DNA of 64,000 nucleotides. Source: Nicotiana tabacum. Taxonomy: Eukaryota; Streptophyta; Magnoliopsida; Solanales; Solanaceae. This document shows positions 23,062-34,830 of the stretch, one piece after another. Where the stretch lies: the NCBI RefSeq assembly GCF_000715075.1, contig NC_134093.1:98068826-98132825 (forward strand), read 5' to 3'. The position numbers were made by a program, and so were the translations under genes. Position 1 is the stretch's first letter; each line of letters begins with the position of its first letter. Under the pieces are notes generated by a model that saw only the letters and a program-made list of their open reading frames with translations, was not told the origin of the DNA and made no database searches.

Positions 23062-24027
23062 ACCAGTAAAGCCAGTTTTAGTCTTCCATTTAACCGTCAT
23101 TAAAAAATTTCAAAGCTTTGAATTAATAAATTAAATTTTGCGAAATTGTTATTTGTTTGTATTGGATGTTGTTAAAAATAATTAGAAATATCATTTGAAG
23201 TTATATCTCAATTTTGACGGAGTTTGGTGAAGATTTGATGTGACTTTGGTTGAAATTTCAGATTGAAAATCAAAGAGGTTAACATAAATAAATTATATAT
23301 ATATTTTGTATATCGGATATCCAAACAACACAAAATATATACAACTAACATAATCGTATGTAGATTATAGGCAAGTTATATATAATGACTGGATTCTGTA
23401 CAACAAAAAATTATATACACCTTGTATATAAGTTGTATGTAAATTATAGCTTTTGATCGGCTTTTGTACAGTAAAAAGTTGTATATAAATTGTAGTTTTT
23501 ATCGAATTTCTATATTTTATAAAAAAAACATTAGTTATTTTTTGTAAATAAAAAATCTAGCTAAACCAGGTAAATATTATCGTAATTTGTATATCTAAAA
23601 CAATTCTAAATTTTTATAGTTTTTGTATCAAATGTTTAGTAAATAATTCTCCTTTTATTTCTTTTACAACTTATGACCTGTTAGACAATAGATTAAAAAT
23701 TATTGTTTTGCAAATTGAAATCTTACGAGAAAATGTTAGACTACGATATAAAATTTTACAAGTTATTACAAAAGTTAAATCATAAATTAATATTTTGTGA
23801 GTAAACTAAAAATTATATAAGCAAATTAGCCCGAGTCTAAAATCCGAAAAATATATTTTCTCGAAGGTTATATTTGTGCCACATTTTAAAATAGAGATAA
23901 AATCTAAAATCTAAATATTTGCATAAATCAGCCTCGGATTTAGGAGATCTGGTTCTTTAGGTGAAGGCTAAAAGTTTAGTCATCCACATATTTCTTAAAA
24001 TTGGATCAGCATAACATTTTGTCACAG
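23062..24027. other. AT-rich region; no gene seen
   Basis: There are short repeats of TTGTATATAA-like sequence at about 23300-23510, but no coding region or clear element. Confidence 0.55.
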
Positions 24028-24032
24028 ATAAT
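24028..24032. repeat. Target site duplication ATAAT, left copy (element D)
   Basis: ATAAT directly before the LTR matches ATAAT at 43984-43988. Confidence 0.9.
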
Positions 24033-24661
24033 TGTATAAGGGTGAAATCAGACCCACGGGACACCCCGGATTCCAATAAGTTAAATCGAGCAAGAGACGT
24101 GATGATAAAAAATCGGAATCGAGGCGAGGGTCTCATCGAGCCAGGGTGTATCGGGGCCATGACCTCGGCATCGGTCCAAATCCCAAAAGACTTCAGAGAG
24201 CGTTGTCAGGCAACCGAGCACGATTAACAGAAGGTCGTGATATCCGTGACCAGCCGGGTATCACGGCGTGGATCTCGGGACGTACCAACGGAAATCCGAT
24301 GACGGAAAATTTTTACCTTTTATGGAATTGTACCTAGGGTAGGATTCTCCTTCTGTATATAAGGGGGTCTGATTATTCATTAGACACTGTAACACGCATA
24401 TCAAGGCAATATACTATCATTCTCTGTTATTCAAAGTTCTTATTCTTGTTCATTAGTGCTTGGTCATTATGAGTTCGGGATCGAGGGCGGATATTTTATT
24501 AAGACTCTTGTTAAGTTCGGAATCACCCTCCTCAAGTGGTTTGATAATTTATTACCTCCTTTATCTGTTTAATCTAACGCAAGTTATCGTTTGTGTCGAA
24601 TTAATCCACGTATCCTTAAACCACAAATAAATTTAATTGTTATCCGTTTTTAGGGTAAACA
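24033..24661 (+). mobile_element. Element D 5' LTR
   Basis: It starts TGTATAAGGG and ends AGGGTAAACA. The TATA box is TATATAAG at 24356-24363. It lacks about 30 bases (a GGTCCGGGGGCACAATG-type stretch) found in the 3' LTR. Confidence 0.88.
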
Positions 24662-24662
24662 G

Positions 24663-24682
24663 TTTGGCGCTCACCGTGGGGC
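24663..24682 (+). other. Element D primer-binding site
   Basis: TTTGGCGCTCACCGTGGGGC lies next to the LTR; it matches the sites after the LTRs of B with one or two changes. Confidence 0.75.
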
Positions 24683-24776
24683 TAAGGATAATAGTGGCAA
24701 TTTGATACAAATTTCCATAACACACCCTATTTTTCACTTGTTCTTTGAAGTCTTTAATTTCAGGTCAAAACTTAAA

Positions 24777-26640
24777 ATGTCGAACTCCCAATCTGCTCTT
24801 TTGAACGTGGATGTTGAGTCTGGACACTATCGCGAGAACAACAATGTGGTACCCAGTAACTAGGTGCCCCCTGCCGACCCCAACGGAGTTCCGGTCGCGG
24901 ACCCGATCGACGCTACATGTGGCCATCAATGCAAACTTGCCTACCGATCCTGAGAACAACATTTGTGGGGGAGTCCGATCGGTAGCCCAAAATACATACG
25001 ACAGTGAAGGTGATGGAATCAACTTACGAGTAATCTTCAAAATGTTGTAGACTCAACAAGAAGCGATAGCCCAGTTGCAGAACCAGAGCAACGCTCCCAG
25101 TAGAGTCGAGCCCGAATCATCCCGGGAAAACACTCGTAGAAATGAACCAATCATAAAAAGTCTGAGTGAAGCTAAACCCGGGACCAACACCAAGATCATA
25201 AAGATGCTTGAGGAACTGACAAAATGGGTGGAATCGGGAGAAAATAAAATCGAAGCCAATGATAAAAAAGTAGAAACCAACAATTCCAGAGTCGACCAAA
25301 TCCCAGGAGCACCACCGATATTGAAGGGCCTGAATTCCAACAAGTTTGTTCAAAAACCTTTCCCTTCAGGCGCAGCTCCGAAGCCGATCCCAAAGAAGTT
25401 TTGAATGCCCGAAATTCCTAAGTACAACGGAACAACTGACCCAAATGAACATGTGACCTCCTACACGTGCGCCATCAAGGGGAACGACTTGGAAGATGAT
25501 GAGATCGAGTCTGTCCTGCTGAAAATATTTGGATAGACCTTGTCAAAAGGAGCTATGATATAGTATCACAACTTACCCCCAAATTCTATTGACTCGTTTG
25601 CTATACTTGCAGATGCATTCGTGAAAGCACACGCCGGGTCCATCAAAGTCGAGACCAGGAAGTCAGACCTTTTCAAAGTGAAGCAAAGAGATAATGAGAT
25701 GCTCAGGGAATTCGTATCCCGATTTCAAATGGAACGAATGGACCTGCCTCTGATCGCGAACGATTGGGCCATTCAAGCTTTCACCCAAGGACTCAATGCT
25801 TGAAGCTCATTATTGGCTTCACAGCAGTTAAAGCAAAATCTGATAGAATATCCGGCGGTAACTTGGGCTGACGTCCATAACCGGTACCAATCAAAAATCA
25901 GGGTCGGAGATGATCAGCTTGGGGCCCCTTCCAGGTCCGTTTATCCCATCAGAGCTAGAGACAGATCCAAAAGAAACATTGATCGTGAACCAAGATCAAA
26001 TAGAGATCGGTATCAACCATACAATGGAGATCGAATAGGTAATGGGCCTAGACGAAACCTTGTGAGAAGTAAAAGGAGAAGCAACCGAGGTCAAAATAAT
26101 TGGGGGCTCATGAGCAAAAGCGGTTTTGACAAGCCCATCGGGCCTAAGGAAGCGCCGAGGTTATTGGAGTACAACTTCAACGTTGATGTTGCTACCATCG
26201 TATCTTCCATCGGATGCATCAAAGACACCAAGTGGCCTCGACCTTTTCAGTCTGATCCTGCCCAAAGGGACCCAAACCTAATGTGTAAATATCATGGCAC
26301 TCAAGGCCACAAAACTGAAGACTGCCGACAACTGAGAGAGGAAGCAGCTCGGTTATTCAACAACAGACACCTCCGAGAGTTCCTAAGCGATCGAGCCAAA
26401 AATCATTTCAGGAATAGGGACTCCAATAAGCAGATCGAGTAGAAGGAACCTCAGCACGTCATTAACATGATCATCGGTGGAGTCGACGTCCCCCTGCGGC
26501 CGATGTTGAAGCGCACCAAAGTGTCCATCACAAGGGAAAACGAACTCGAGATTACGTGCCAGAAGGAACCGTATCTTTAAACGACGAGGATGCTGAATCA
26601 GTCGTGCAATCGCACAATGATGCACTGGTAATATATGTAC
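24777..26640 (+). pseudogene. Element D gag
   Basis: ATG 24777 starts MSNSQSALLNVD. A TAG at about 24861 interrupts it after a few dozen codons. Later blocks are readable: 25075-25404, and 25813-26442, which includes RVGDDQLGAPSRSVYPIRAR and the knuckle CKYHGTQGHKTEDC near 26283-26324. The IWTY-type region has TAG in place of a conserved codon (near 25537). This copy keeps the stretch that element B has lost before the solo LTR, and gives the uninterrupted sequence that proves the solo LTR insertion. Confidence 0.85.
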
Positions 26641-27110
26641 TCATAAATAAATCTCAACTTAAGCAAATGTTAATTGATCCATGTAGCTCGGCTAATATCA
26701 TCAGATCGAGGTTCGTAGAATAGATGGGTCTACGAGACCGAATTGTGCATGCAATCTAAGTTGAAAACGGATTCAATATGGAATGTGAGACCACTAATGG
26801 GGAGATAACCCTACCGATGAACACTACCGGAACCTTTCAGGAAATAAAGTTCTACGTGATCGAAGGAGATATGAGATACAATGCTCTGTTCGGGAGGCCA
26901 TGGATTCACAACATGAGGGCGGTGCCCTCGATACTACACCAAGTGTTGAAATTCCCAACACCGGAAGGGATTAAAACAATTATAGAGAACAACCGTCCGC
27001 AACGAAGATGTTCGCAGTCGACGAGATGATAGCGATATCCACACTCTCGACATCAAAGAACTCGAGTTCGATCACCAAGGAAGAAACCAAATAGAAATCA
27101 CCGATACCGG
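26641..27110 (+). pseudogene. Element D aspartic protease
   Basis: The active-site motif reads D-P-C-S-S-A-N-I-I, with glycine of the DxG signature replaced by cysteine. A TAG at 26721-26723 follows, at the same codon as in element B. The frame then continues with EIKFYVIEGDMRYNALFGRP and IHNMRAVPS (26778-27029). The protein would not be an active protease. Confidence 0.8.
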
Positions 27111-27149
27111 CCCCGACCGAGCCCAAAAAGCAAGGGACGAGCGAGGATG

Positions 27150-28650
27150 ACGACTACGGAGTTCCCAGGTCTTTCATAGCCCCTGACGATACTGATGCCA
27201 CCAAATCAACGATCGAGGAACTAGAGCAAGTCATATTGATCGAGCATCTATGCGATCGGAAGGTATACCTAGGCAGGGGATAAGTCCTGAGCTCAGGAAA
27301 AAAACTCATTGAATTCCTTATAGCTAACATAGATTGTTTCTCTTGGTCCCACCTTGACATGACAGGGATCCCCTCGAAAATAACTACTCACAAGCTGAGC
27401 TTGGATCCGAAGTTCTACCCGGGCAAACAGAAAAGGAGGCCTCAATCTGAAGTCAAGCATGCATTCATCAAAGACGAGTTATCTAAACTCCTTAAAATAG
27501 GTTCCATTCGGGAAGTTAAGTACCCGGATTGGTTAGCAAACGTAGTATTAGTCCCTAAAAGGGAAAATAAATTAAGAATGTGTGTAGACTACAAAGACCT
27601 GAACAAGGCATGCCCCAAGGACTCTTTTCCTCTGCCTAACATCGATCGCATGATCGATGCGAAGGCCGACCATGAGATCCTCAGCTTTCTCGATGCCTAT
27701 TCCGGGTACAACCAAATTCGGATGGACTCGGGAGACCAGGAATAAATATCCTTCATTACAAAATACGGCACCTACTGTTATAACGTAATGCCATTCAAAC
27801 TAAAATATGCTGATGCTACTTACCAACGCTAGTAAATCGGATGTTCGAAGAGCAAATAGGAAAATCAATGGAGGTTTATATTTATGACATGTTAGTTAAG
27901 TCCATGTGAGCAGAGGAACATTTGAAACATTTACAGGAAACCTTCAACATATTGAAGAAATACAATATGAAGCTGAACCGGAGAAATGCGCATTCTGATT
28001 CGGATCTGAGAAATTCCTCAGATTCATGGTGTCCAACCGAGGAATCGAGATCAATCCCAATAAGATCAAGTCCATAGAGGGCATTACCATGGTGGACAAT
28101 GTCAAGATCATTCAAAGGTTAACCAGGCGCATAGTCGCCTTGGGTCGATTCATTTCAAGGTCCTCCGACAAGAGCCATCGGTTCTTCTCACTGTTTATTG
28201 AAGAAGAAGAATAACCGGACCTTGGAGTGCCAGCAAGCTTTGGAAGAACTCAAACGATACCTTTCGAGCCCACCTTTGCTTTATACTCTGAAGGCAAATG
28301 AGCAGTTGTACCTGTACTTAGCGGTATCCAAGATAGCGGTAAGTAGAGTCTTAGTCCGGGAAGAGGAAGGTATGTAATTTCCTATCTATTATGTTATCAG
28401 GACTCTAGGTGAGGCCGAAACTATGTATCCTCACCTGGTAAAATTGGTGCTCGCTTTGCTAAGCGCCTCTAAGAAGTTAAAATCGTAATTTCAATGCCAT
28501 CTCATATGTGTCGTGACTACTTACCTGTTGAGAAACATAATGCATAAACCCGTGTTCTCCGGACGATTGGCCAAATGGGCCGTGGAAATCAGCGGAAACG
28601 ATATCAAATATCGACCCCCAACCTCCATCAAATCCCAAATTTTGACGAAC
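27150..28650 (+). pseudogene. Element D reverse transcriptase and RNase H
   Basis: The fingers and CVDYKDLNKACPKDSFPLP region is open at 27359-27743, then stops at TAA. The catalytic motif is changed: YIDD reads Y-I-Y-D at 27877-27888, with the first aspartate lost. Several frameshifts follow (near 27985 and 28195). The RNase H region is recognisable by YLYLAVSKIAVS-like and YPHLVKLVLALL-like residues, and the tail by LRNIMHKPVFSGRLAKWAVE (28513-28734). Confidence 0.85.
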
Positions 28651-29145
28651 TTCGTGGCCGACTTCATGACGACCCTAATACCTGAGGTCGAAAGAGAATT
28701 GTTGTTGAACTCGGGGACTTCCTCGGGGATCTAGACCCTCTTTATGGATGGTGCCTCGAACGCAAAGGGGTCCGGACTTGGCATCGTGTTGAAGCCACCG
28801 ACGGGTAATGTAGTTAGGCAATCTATTAGAATTGTAATATTGACTAACAACGAGGCCGAGTATGAGGCCATGATTGTAGGTCTCGAACTGGCTAAAAGTC
28901 TGGGGGCCGAGGTGATATAAGCTAAGTGTGATTCCCTCGTTGTGGTGAACCAAGTCAATGGGGCATTCGAAGTCAAAGAGGAACGAATGCGAAGGTACCT
29001 GGATAAACTACAGGTAACGCTACATCAGTTCAAGGAGTGGACCCTGCAACATGTACCTCGGGATCAAAATAACGAAGATGATGCTCTTTCTAACTTGGGA
29101 TCGTCTGTTGATGATGATGAATTCATCTCGGGAACGATCGTATAA
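28651..29145 (+). pseudogene. Element D second (archaeal-type) RNase H
   Basis: It follows the first RNase H directly. The start reads L-F-M-D-G-A-S-N near 28738-28761, with the catalytic aspartate at 28747-28749. The NNEAEYEAMIVGLELAKSLG helix and the CDSLVVVNQVNGAFEVKEE strand are readable. Stops at 28731-28736 and at 28918-28920 break it. Confidence 0.82.
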
Positions 29146-29713
29146 CTCATGAAATTGGTAGTGAAAGAATGCCACACCGAGACAAACTCGACAAGCTTAA
29201 CCTGGGACTGGAGAAACAAGTATATAGATTACCTGAAGACCGGGACGCTTCCCTCGGATCCTAAAGAATCGAGAGCTCTGCGCACAAAGGCGGCCAGGTT
29301 CAGCCTGTCCAAAGACAACGCCCTATTCACGAGAACGTTCGATGGTCCACTCGTCATATGTCTAGGACCAGGAGATATCGAATATGTCTTGAGGGAAGTT
29401 CACGATGGCACCTGAGGGAACCATTCAGGTGCCTAATTGTTGGTTCGTAAGATAATCAGAGTCGGCTACTACTGGATCGACATGGAGAAAGATGCAAGGA
29501 AGTTCGTGCGAAAATACGACAGATGTCAGAGGCACACACCGATGATTCATCAGCTCGGGGAGCTACTACATTTGGCCTTGTCACCCTAGCTATTCATGAA
29601 ATGGGAAATAGACATCGTCGGTCCCCTTCCATGGGCACCCGGTAAGGCTCAATTTATATTAGTTATGACTGACTATTTTTCTGAATGGGTGGAAGCCCAA
29701 GCATTTGAGAAAG
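29146..29713 (+). pseudogene. Element D integrase, N-terminal part up to the insertion of element C
   Basis: It includes the linker NSTSLTWDWRNKYIDYLKTG and the H2C2 zinc-binding region, in which the first cysteine is tyrosine (K-Y-D-R-C near 29512-29526). The first catalytic aspartate is kept in MTDYFSEWVEAQAFEK (Asp at 29671-29673). The sequence is cut at 29713 and resumes at 40854. Confidence 0.85.
29709..29713. repeat. Target site duplication GAAAG, left copy (element C)
   Basis: GAAAG here pairs with GAAAT at 40849-40853, one mismatch. Element B has GAAAG at the same point (near 12841), undisturbed. Confidence 0.85.
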
Positions 29714-30417
29714 TGTAACGACCCGGCCAGTCGTTTTGAGTGTTATAACTCCGTTCCCCCATTTACTGCTCAATTTATTCTTTATAGTTATTTTATGACT
29801 TATCAGGTTAGTTGGTTCGGGTCAGGAAGGAATTCGGAATGAAATGAGTCACTTAGTCTCATAATTAAAATTTTAATTTAGAAATATTAACCGAATATGG
29901 ACCTTTGTGTAAATGATCTCGGATTTGAATTTTGATGATTTCAATAGTCCCGTATGGTGATTTTTTACTTAGGAGCGTGTCCGAAAAATTATTTGGAGGT
30001 CCGTGGTTGAATTAGACTTGAAATGCTGAAAGTTTAATTTTTAGGAAGTTTGACCGGGGGTTGACTTTTTGATATCGGGGTCGGATTCCGATTCTGAAAA
30101 TTTGAATACCTCTGTTATGTCATTTATGACTTGTTTGCAAAATTTAAGGTTAATCGGACGTGATTTGATAGGTTCCGGAGTCATTTGTAGAAATTAGAAA
30201 TTTTAAAGTTCATTAGGCTTGAATTGGGGTAAGATTCGTGGTTTTAACGTTGTTTGAGGTGATTTGAAGGTTCGACTAAGTTCGTATAATATTTTAGGAC
30301 TTGATGGTATGTTTGGTTGAGTTCCCGGGGGGCTCAGGTGAGGGGGGGTTAACGGATCATTTTTGGCCTTGGTGAGATTGCCGATATCTGCTGCTGCATT
30401 TTTCTGATTTTCTCTTT

Positions 30418-30715
30418 CGCGTTCGTGAGTGGGCCCTCGCATTCACGAAGAGTGTTTTCGGAGTGTGAGGTTTTGTTCTTTATGTTCGCGAAGGTATGGT
30501 CTGTGTGTGCATCGCGAACGCGTGAGTGGTATCGCGTTCGCGAAGAAGAGTGAGGCTATTGGGGACCCCAGGTCCTTGTTCTATGCGTTCGCGAGGTGGT
30601 GGTCGCGTTCGCGAAGGCCTGAGCTGGTAAAGCTTCACGTTCGCGAAGGGTTAAATTTGTGAGCAGTCGAGTTGTGCTTCGCGAACGCGAGGGACCTGTC
30701 GCGTTCGCGAAGAAG
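30418..30715. repeat. Array of CGCGTTCGCG-type modules in element C 5' LTR
   Basis: About ten modules near TTCGCGTTCGCGAA are spaced over 300 bp, mostly in the opposite orientation to those of element A. The 3' LTR has about twelve at 38560-38905. Open frames here are by-products. Confidence 0.8.
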
Positions 30716-31681
30716 AGAGGTCTAGACATAAAGTTTAAGTTCAGAAAATGGGACTTTGTCCCATTTTCTATATTTAACGATTTGGAGCTCAGATTGAGGC
30801 GAGTTTTGGGAGATTTTTCGAGAAAACAACGGGGTAAATGTTCTTAACTCAATATTGGTTAAATTGCCCAAATCCATGATTATTTTTATCATTTAATTGG
30901 TGAATTAAGTTGGAAAAGTTTGAAAACCCTCTTGGATAAATTTGAGGATTTGAGGGCCGAATTGTTATCCGAATATAATAATTTTGATATGGTTAGACTC
31001 GTGGTGGAATGGGGTTCATATTTTGTAACTTTTGTCGAGTTTCGAGATGTGAGCCCCACGGGCAATTTTTGGAGTTAAAATTCTGATTTTTATGGAAAAA
31101 TTATATTTTCATATGGAATTAATTCTAATAAATTTTATTGACTGAAACAAATTATTTGTGACTAGATTCGAGGCATTCGGAGGCCGATTTTCGAGGCAAA
31201 GGCATAGGAGAGTAAAGAATTTCGCGCTCTGAGGTAAGTAACAGTTTTAAATCTGGTCTTGAGGGTATGAAACCCCGAAATTTTGTGTCATGTGATTATT
31301 TTGGAGGTGACGCACATACTAGGTGACGGGCATGTGGGCGTGCACCGAGGGGATTGTGACTTGGTCCGTCCCGTGGAAACTGTTAAGCTGAATAACTTGT
31401 TGATAGTTATGTGCTCTCTATGTATTGTAGAAACTTGACTATAAGTGATGTTAGAAACCATGTTTAAGCTATATGTTAGTATTGTTGGGACCCACACAGG
31501 TCGTGTACATATGAATTATCTGCTTAAATTATTATTTTGTACTCAGTCACATCTTACTTGATTATTTTATCTCAGTTTCTATTATTCATTATTGATGTAT
31601 CATATCATTGTTGTTTGGGCTGATTTTATGATTGTGGAGAGCTTTATGACTGAGCGAAGTCGAGGGCCTTATTATGAGTTA

Positions 31682-31917
31682 TTATACTATAGCACGTGAG
31701 TTGTCGTACAGCACGTGAGTTGTCCGTGCGGATCCTTATATTATACTATAGCACGTGAGTTGGCCGTGCAGTACGCGAGTTATCTGTGCGGATCCTTATA
31801 TTATACTATAGCACGTGAGTTGGCCGTGCAGCACGTGAGTTGGCCGTGCGGATCCAGATATTTATATTATGGCACGTGAGTTGTCCGTGCAGCATGTGTG
31901 TTGTCCTTGCAGATTAT
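31682..31917. repeat. About 60 bp tandem repeat of paired hairpins, element C 5' LTR
   Basis: Four units start near 31692, 31751, 31811 and 31872. Each has two copies of GCACGTGAGTTGTCCGTGC-like sequence, able to form a GCACG/CGTGC stem, and most have a GGATCC plus an AT-rich stretch. There are eight hairpins in all. Confidence 0.88.
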
Positions 31918-32695
31918 AGCGCTTGGGCTGTAGGAGCCCCCTCCCCCGGAGTCTATACACCCCCAGTGAGTGTGGGTACCCATTGAGTGTGAGTGCTGAG
32001 TGCTGAGAGCCGAGTGGTTGAGTTGTTGTGACGAGTGGAGTGACTGTTGCCCTGAGAGGCTGTACTTCATTTTTATTTGTTGTTGCATTTAGTTGCTATC
32101 TGTCATTATTGTGAAATTTTATGAAAGTTTCTATATCCGGATTACATGAACATGAACTGTATAAAAGTGATTTGACTTAAACTGTTGGATTTGAAAGCAT
32201 GTCTATTCTTTGCTGGAATTGCTGAAACTAAACTATAACTGTGTAGCTCATCATTATCTTCAGTTCCTTATTTATTATTGTTACTTGCTGAGTTGGTTGT
32301 ACTCATACTATACCATATACTTCATGTGCACATCCAAATGCTTCTGGACATAGCGGGTGTTGATTCTCTCGTACAATTGATCTTTCGGAGATTCAGAGGT
32401 AGATGCCATATTTCGCAGACCTTGTCTCTCCTTCCCTATCTCCTTGTTTACCATATTTTGGTCTTAGACTATTATAGACCTTATTTTTCCAGACTTGTAT
32501 TCACATTAGATGCTCGTGTACTCAGTGACACCAGGTTTTGGGGAGTATTCGTATCAGTATTTGTGGGATTTTGTATTATATTTAAATATTATATTTTCAA
32601 ACTTGAAAGAAATAATGGATTATTGATATTATCGGCTTGCCTAGTATCAAGATAGGCGCCATCACGACAGGTTGAGATTTTGGGTCGTGACAAGT

Positions 32696-32707
32696 TGGTA
32701 TCAGAGC
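32696..32707 (+). other. Element C primer-binding site (initiator Met tRNA)
   Basis: TGGTATCAGAGC, three bases after the LTR, is complementary to the 3' end of plant initiator methionine tRNA. This is the usual primer for chromoviruses. Confidence 0.9.
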
Positions 32708-32892
32708 TTTAGGTTACATAGGTCTCACGAGTCATGAGCAGGTTTAGTAGAGTCTTACGGATCGGTACAGAGACGTCTGTACTTATCTTTGAGAGGTTGC
32801 AAAACCCTTAGGAAAATTTCACTTTCTTGTATTCTATCGTGCGAATTTGTTGATTCCGGAAACTAAATCTCTGTTAATCTATTCTCTCACAG

Positions 32893-34250
32893 ATGGTGAG
32901 GACACGTACTACCGAATAGGACAGTCAGCCACTAGTTAGGGTCGCGAGAGGCCGGGGCCGTGGTAGAGGCCGAGGTCGAGGTAGAGGTCAAGTTATAGCT
33001 CGTACCACAGTTGGACCAGCATTTGAAGTACCACCAGTTGCTCCAGCTTAGAAGCAAATTCTAGATATAGCTAAACCGACAGGATCAGCTCAGGCACCAG
33101 CTGTGCTAATTGAGGTTCCAGGCCTTCAGGAGACTTTGGCCCATATATTAGCAGCTTGCACTAGTCTAGCTCAGGTGGTTTCAGCTTAGGCCGCACCTGC
33201 CACTTCTCAGGCCGGGGGAGGTACTCATACCCATGTTGCCCGTACTCTAGACCAGGTAGTACAGGAACTTCAGATACCGAGGGCACTACCAGCCCAGCCG
33301 GCTGCAGCTGCTTAGGCCCTGGTAGTTCCTGTTATGGAAGATGATGAGAAGAGGAGACTAGAGAGATTTGAGAGGCTTCGACCTCCATCTTTTAGAGGTG
33401 CGGAGCCAGAGGATGCTCAGGGTTTTCTGGATAGGTGTCAACGGATGCTTCGGACAGCAGGTTTTCTGGATAGTTGGGGTCTCATTCACTACTTTTCAGT
33501 TTTCTGGGGCTGCAATCAGATGGTGGGAGACTTACGAGAGGCGTAGGCCTGTTGGCGCAGCACCCCTTACTTGGCAGCAGCTCTCCGTGGTCTTTTTGGA
33601 GAAGTTCGTGCCTCAGTCCCACAGAGAGGAGCTGCGCAGACAGTTTGAGAAGCTTCGTCAGGGTGATATGTCCGTGACACAGTACGAGATGAGATTTTCT
33701 TAGTTGGCTCATCACGCAGTCTGGTTGGTTCCCACTGATAGGGAGAGGATTAGGAAGTTCATTGATGGCCTCACATATAAGTTGCGGTTACTTATGACTA
33801 GGGAGAGAGTATCTTGTGCTACTTTTGATGAGGTAGTGGACATTGCTCGAATAATAGAGATGGTTCATAGCCAGGAGAGAGAGAGAGAGAGAGGCTAAGA
33901 GGCCTTGTGGTCCAGGTGATTACAGCGGTGTTCCTTCAGGGGGCTAGTTTTACCGCGGTAAGGGTCATTCTTACAGACACGCTCAGGCGGGTCATCCATC
34001 TCATCATGGTACATCAGCTAGCCACGGTTCTTATAGTTCTCACTCAGGCCAGTCTTCATTCAGTGCACTACCAGCGTAGAGTTCTCATCATGCTTTGTCC
34101 GCTCAGGCTTCTGCAGGTAATTCCTCGGTTTATCAGGAGCAACAGTTCCGTCAGAGGAGGGGTTGTTTCGAGTGCGAAGAATTTGGTCATTTCAAGAGAG
34201 AGTGTCCTAGGCTGTTGAGTGGGGCTCCACAGCAGAGTCCTCGACTGACG
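32893..34250 (+). pseudogene. Element C gag
   Basis: ATG at 32893 begins MVRTRTTE. An RG-rich stretch (R-G-R-G-R-G) follows at about 32945-32990. In-frame TAG stops at 32917, 33049, 33187 and 33313 all fit CAG to TAG changes. The Gag core is readable from 33334, shifts frame near 33478, and continues in the frame of 33368-33898 with FQFSGAA, RWWETYERRRP and LEKFVPQSHREELRRQFEKL. Another TAG is at 33701-33703. The zinc knuckle CFECEEFGHFKREC (C-X2-C-X4-H-X4-C) is at 34164-34205. It would have packaged the RNA in particles. Confidence 0.9.
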
Positions 34251-34830
34251 GCACCAGCAGTCCCACCACTCACCCAGCCAGCTCAGGGTGGGGGTCAGGC
34301 AGCTAGGGGTCGCCCAAGAGCGGGAGGCCGATCAGGTGGCGGGCAGGCTCGATTCTATGCTTTTCCTGCTAGGCCAGATGTTGTTGCCTCAGATGCAGTG
34401 ATCACATGTATTGTTTCAGTGTGCCACAGGGAGGCTTCTATATTATTTGACCCTGGTTCCACTTATTCATATGTATCATCGTATTTTGCTCATTATCTGG
34501 ATATGCCCTGTGAGTCCTTAGTTTCACCTATTTGTGTATCTACACCGGTGGGCGATATTATTACTGTGGATCGTGTGTATCGACCGTGTGTGGTAACTAT
34601 TGGGGAACTGGAGACTAGAGTCGATCTCTTATTACTTGGTATGGTTGATTTCGATGTAATCCTGGGTATGGATTAGTTGTCTCCATGTCATGCTATTCTG
34701 GACTGTCACGCAAAAATCGTGACATTGGCGATGATGGGGTTGCCAAAGGTTGAATAGAGAGGTTCTCTAGATTTTGTTCCTAGCAAGGTAATTTCTTATT
34801 TGAAGGCCCAACATATGGTTGGAAAGGGAT
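34251..34830 (+). pseudogene. Element C aspartic protease
   Basis: The protease active-site region reads ILFDPGSTYSYVSS, with the catalytic aspartate at 34449-34451. DPGS instead of D-T/S-G is common in this chromovirus group. The C-terminal motif VDFDVILGMD ends at TAG 34674-34676, where a Trp codon is expected; a second Trp-to-TAG change is at 34755-34757. The preceding region is Pro/Gln/Gly-rich, a linker. Confidence 0.85.

Larger units (their letters stand above)
29714..32692 (+). mobile_element. Element C 5' LTR
   Basis: It starts TGTAACGACCC and ends GGGTCGTGACA. It contains a near-palindrome array (30418-30715), an AAAATGGGAC/GTCCCATTTT hairpin (30744-30768), a GAGGTAAGT motif near 31231 and a hairpin tandem array (31682-31917). 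It keeps two GGTGACG copies near 31305-31325, where the 3' LTR has one. Confidence 0.92.

Noticed and set aside
28738..29145. Second RNase H as a separate host gene
   Set aside because: It is in the same order and strand as pol in both Tat copies, so it belongs to the retrotransposon.
30429..30847. Frames over the element C 5' LTR array, with counterparts at 38500-39078
   Set aside because: Both LTRs contain them because the LTRs are copies; the translated words simply repeat the module.
32278..32655. 125-codon frame near the end of element C 5' LTR (and a 103-codon counterpart at 40434-40745)
   Set aside because: It is inside the LTR, hydrophobic by base composition, and shortened in the other LTR, so it is not maintained.
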